Assembly: GCF_002684405.1 (NCBI RefSeq)
Contig: NZ_NYVD01000001.1
Location: 1-34,054, forward strand
Length of the DNA stretch: 34,054 bases
DNA from: Parvibaculum sp.
GTDB lineage: Bacteria > Pseudomonadota > Alphaproteobacteria > Parvibaculales > Parvibaculaceae
Direction: 5' to 3'
Below the pieces are notes generated by a model. The model was not told the origin of the DNA. It did no database searches and was given only the letters and a program-made list of their open reading frames with translations. Of the stretch, positions 32,986 to 34,054 are shown piece after piece. Within the stretch, counting starts at the first letter, position 1, and each line of letters begins with the position of its first letter. Both the position numbers and the translations under genes were made by a program.

Positions 32986-34054
32986 TGAGCAGCGTGAAAG
33001 TTCTGAATGATGATGGTGCCCGGCATGACGCGATCAGCCGTCACGACCGATCCATTCTGGTTGAGGCCGGCGCGGGATCGGGCAAGACCGCCGTGATGGC
33101 CGGCAGGATCGCTGTCATGCTAGCGCAGGGCGTCACGCCAAGTTCCATCGCGGCAGTCACGTTTACCGAACTGGCGGCCAGCGAGCTCCTCCTGCGCGTT
33201 CGGGATTTCGTCGAAGATCTCGCCGCCGGCCATATCGCACCGGAGCTCCGCGCCGGCCTGCCGGAGGGACTGTCTGCGGCACAGCGCGAGAATCTGATGT
33301 CGGCCAGCACGGCGATCGACGAAATCACCTGCTCGACCATCCACGGCTTCTGCCAGCGATTGATCAAGCCCTACCCGGCGGAAGCGGATATCGATCCGGG
33401 CGCAGCGGTCATCGACCGCAACCAGGCCGATCTCAACTTCCTCGAAATCGTCGATGGCTGGCTGCGCGAACGATTGTCTGGCGATCAGGGCGGTGTCCTC
33501 GCCGAGATGGTGCTGCATAACCCGGGAGAGACCGTCGCTCTGATGCACAAGATCGCCGAAGCCCTCCGGCGGTCGAGGAATCTGGTCGCACCGGAGGCGA
33601 TGCCCTTTGCAGGTCACCTGCAAGCCTTCCAGCAGGCGGCCGACGAACTTTCGGCCTTTATGCAAGGCGCCGGCGTCGATGAGCCGGAAACGGAGGTCTT
33701 CGCCGCGCGCTTTTCTGAAATGGCGGCTGCCCTTCCATCGGCTGCAGATGGTTCCACACCCGCCGGGCTCGTCGGGTTGCTGGTTGCACGCCCGCATCCC
33801 GACCTTACGACCGGGACGGGCAGCTTTTACGCCTACCGCAAGAAGGGCAAATGGGCGGCAGCGGCAAAGCAGGCAGGGCTGTCCAAGGCAGACGGCGACA
33901 GGCTGAACGATACGGCCAGCGGCCTGTACGAGGCGTGCTGTGCCGCGTGGACCGCACTGCTCCAGGCGGTATCCGGCCAGGTCCTTACGATATTGATCGA
34001 CGAAGCACGCACAATCCTTGCGCGCTATCGTGAGCACAAGCGCGCCAGCGCCCA
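32982..34054 (+). CDS. UvrD/RecB/AddA-like helicase, N-terminal part
   Basis: The open reading frame runs off the window end, so only ~357 residues are seen. Walker A GAGSGKT (30-36) sits in ILVEAGAGSGKTAVM. Motif Ia is AAVTFTELAASELLLRV, and the RecB/AddA-specific STIHGFCQRLIKPYPAE is near residue 118. This is a superfamily 1 helicase; a C-terminal nuclease domain, as in AddA, would lie outside. The start at 32982 overlaps the AddB-like stop (ATGA), and GGAGG lies four bases before; the next codon, also ATG (32985), has better spacing. With its partner it should form an end-resecting or DNA-degrading complex. Confidence 0.87.
   Translation, partial: MMSSVKVLNDDGARHDAISRHDRSILVEAGAGSGKTAVMAGRIAVMLAQGVTPSSIAAVTFTELAASELLLRVRDFVEDLAAGHIAPELRAGLPEGLSAAQRENLMSASTAIDEITCSTIHGFCQRLIKPYPAEADIDPGAAVIDRNQADLNFLEIVDGWLRERLSGDQGGVLAEMVLHNPGETVALMHKIAEALRRSRNLVAPEAMPFAGHLQAFQQAADELSAFMQGAGVDEPETEVFAARFSEMAAALPSAADGSTPAGLVGLLVARPHPDLTTGTGSFYAYRKKGKWAAAAKQAGLSKADGDRLNDTASGLYEACCAAWTALLQAVSGQVLTILIDEARTILARYREHKRASA

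Noticed and set aside
1-34054. CRISPR arrays, insertion sequences or integrase genes
   Set aside because: No regularly spaced repeats and no transposase or recombinase motifs were seen on either strand.

Overview
The window is GC-rich (hand-counted 60-nt blocks mostly 60-67 % G+C) and reads like an alphaproteobacterial accessory region. Sphingomonads are my best guess, from the composition and the style of the copper/thioredoxin operon; this was not tested by any search. It holds two functional islands separated by an AT-rich junction at about 11.45-11.87 kb.

Left island (1-11,440): metal and periplasmic redox handling. A truncated Zn/Cd/Pb-type P-type ATPase (1-412, -) and a divergent ZntR/CadR/PbrR-like MerR regulator (482-904, +) share a textbook MerR promoter with a 19-bp spacer. 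Next comes one long minus-strand operon (11,440 down to about 1,063). In transcription order it encodes a Cys-rich exported protein, a Tat-exported multicopper oxidase, a cytochrome c, a Tat-exported BNR-repeat protein, a DUF411 copper protein, a 44-aa Met-rich membrane protein, a second cytochrome c, DsbE-like and TlpA-like thioredoxins, a two-TM Cys protein, a Met-rich exported protein, a SCO protein, a PCuAC chaperone, a divergent SCO-like protein, a ScsC/DsbA-like protein, CcdA, and a 67-aa protein. Several junctions are 4-nt stop/start overlaps. The logic is periplasmic Cu(I) capture and oxidation plus thiol reduction: CcdA can supply electrons to the thioredoxin-fold partners.

Junction (11,441-11,870): no gene. 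It has a strong bidirectional terminator, a degenerate copy of a tRNA-fMet 3' end, a second copy of its terminal 12 bp, and several inverted repeats. It looks like a scar or attachment region of an integrated element.

Right island (11,871-34,054): defence against foreign DNA. A 453-aa HTH protein of unknown role is followed by a seven-gene minus-strand operon read from 30,017 to 13,399: WYL/BrxR-like regulator, SNF2 helicase with a C-terminal DUF3883 domain, 163-aa unknown protein, 1410-aa sacsin-like GHKL ATPase, 430-aa protein with a PD-(D/E)XK-like signature, DUF1156 DNA methyltransferase, and a HEPN-DUF499 ATPase. Overlapping junctions argue for one unit. The helicase + DUF1156 methylase + DUF499 ATPase core is what I remember as the predicted 'Hma' (helicase-methylase-ATPase) defence type. 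The sacsin-like ATPase, nuclease-like protein and 163-aa protein are additions I cannot match to a named system. Divergently, a 47-aa basic protein, an AddB-like nuclease and an AddA/RecB-like helicase (cut by the window end) form a second operon that shares the regulatory intergenic region with the WYL gene. No integrase, transposase, CRISPR array or intact tRNA/rRNA gene was seen.
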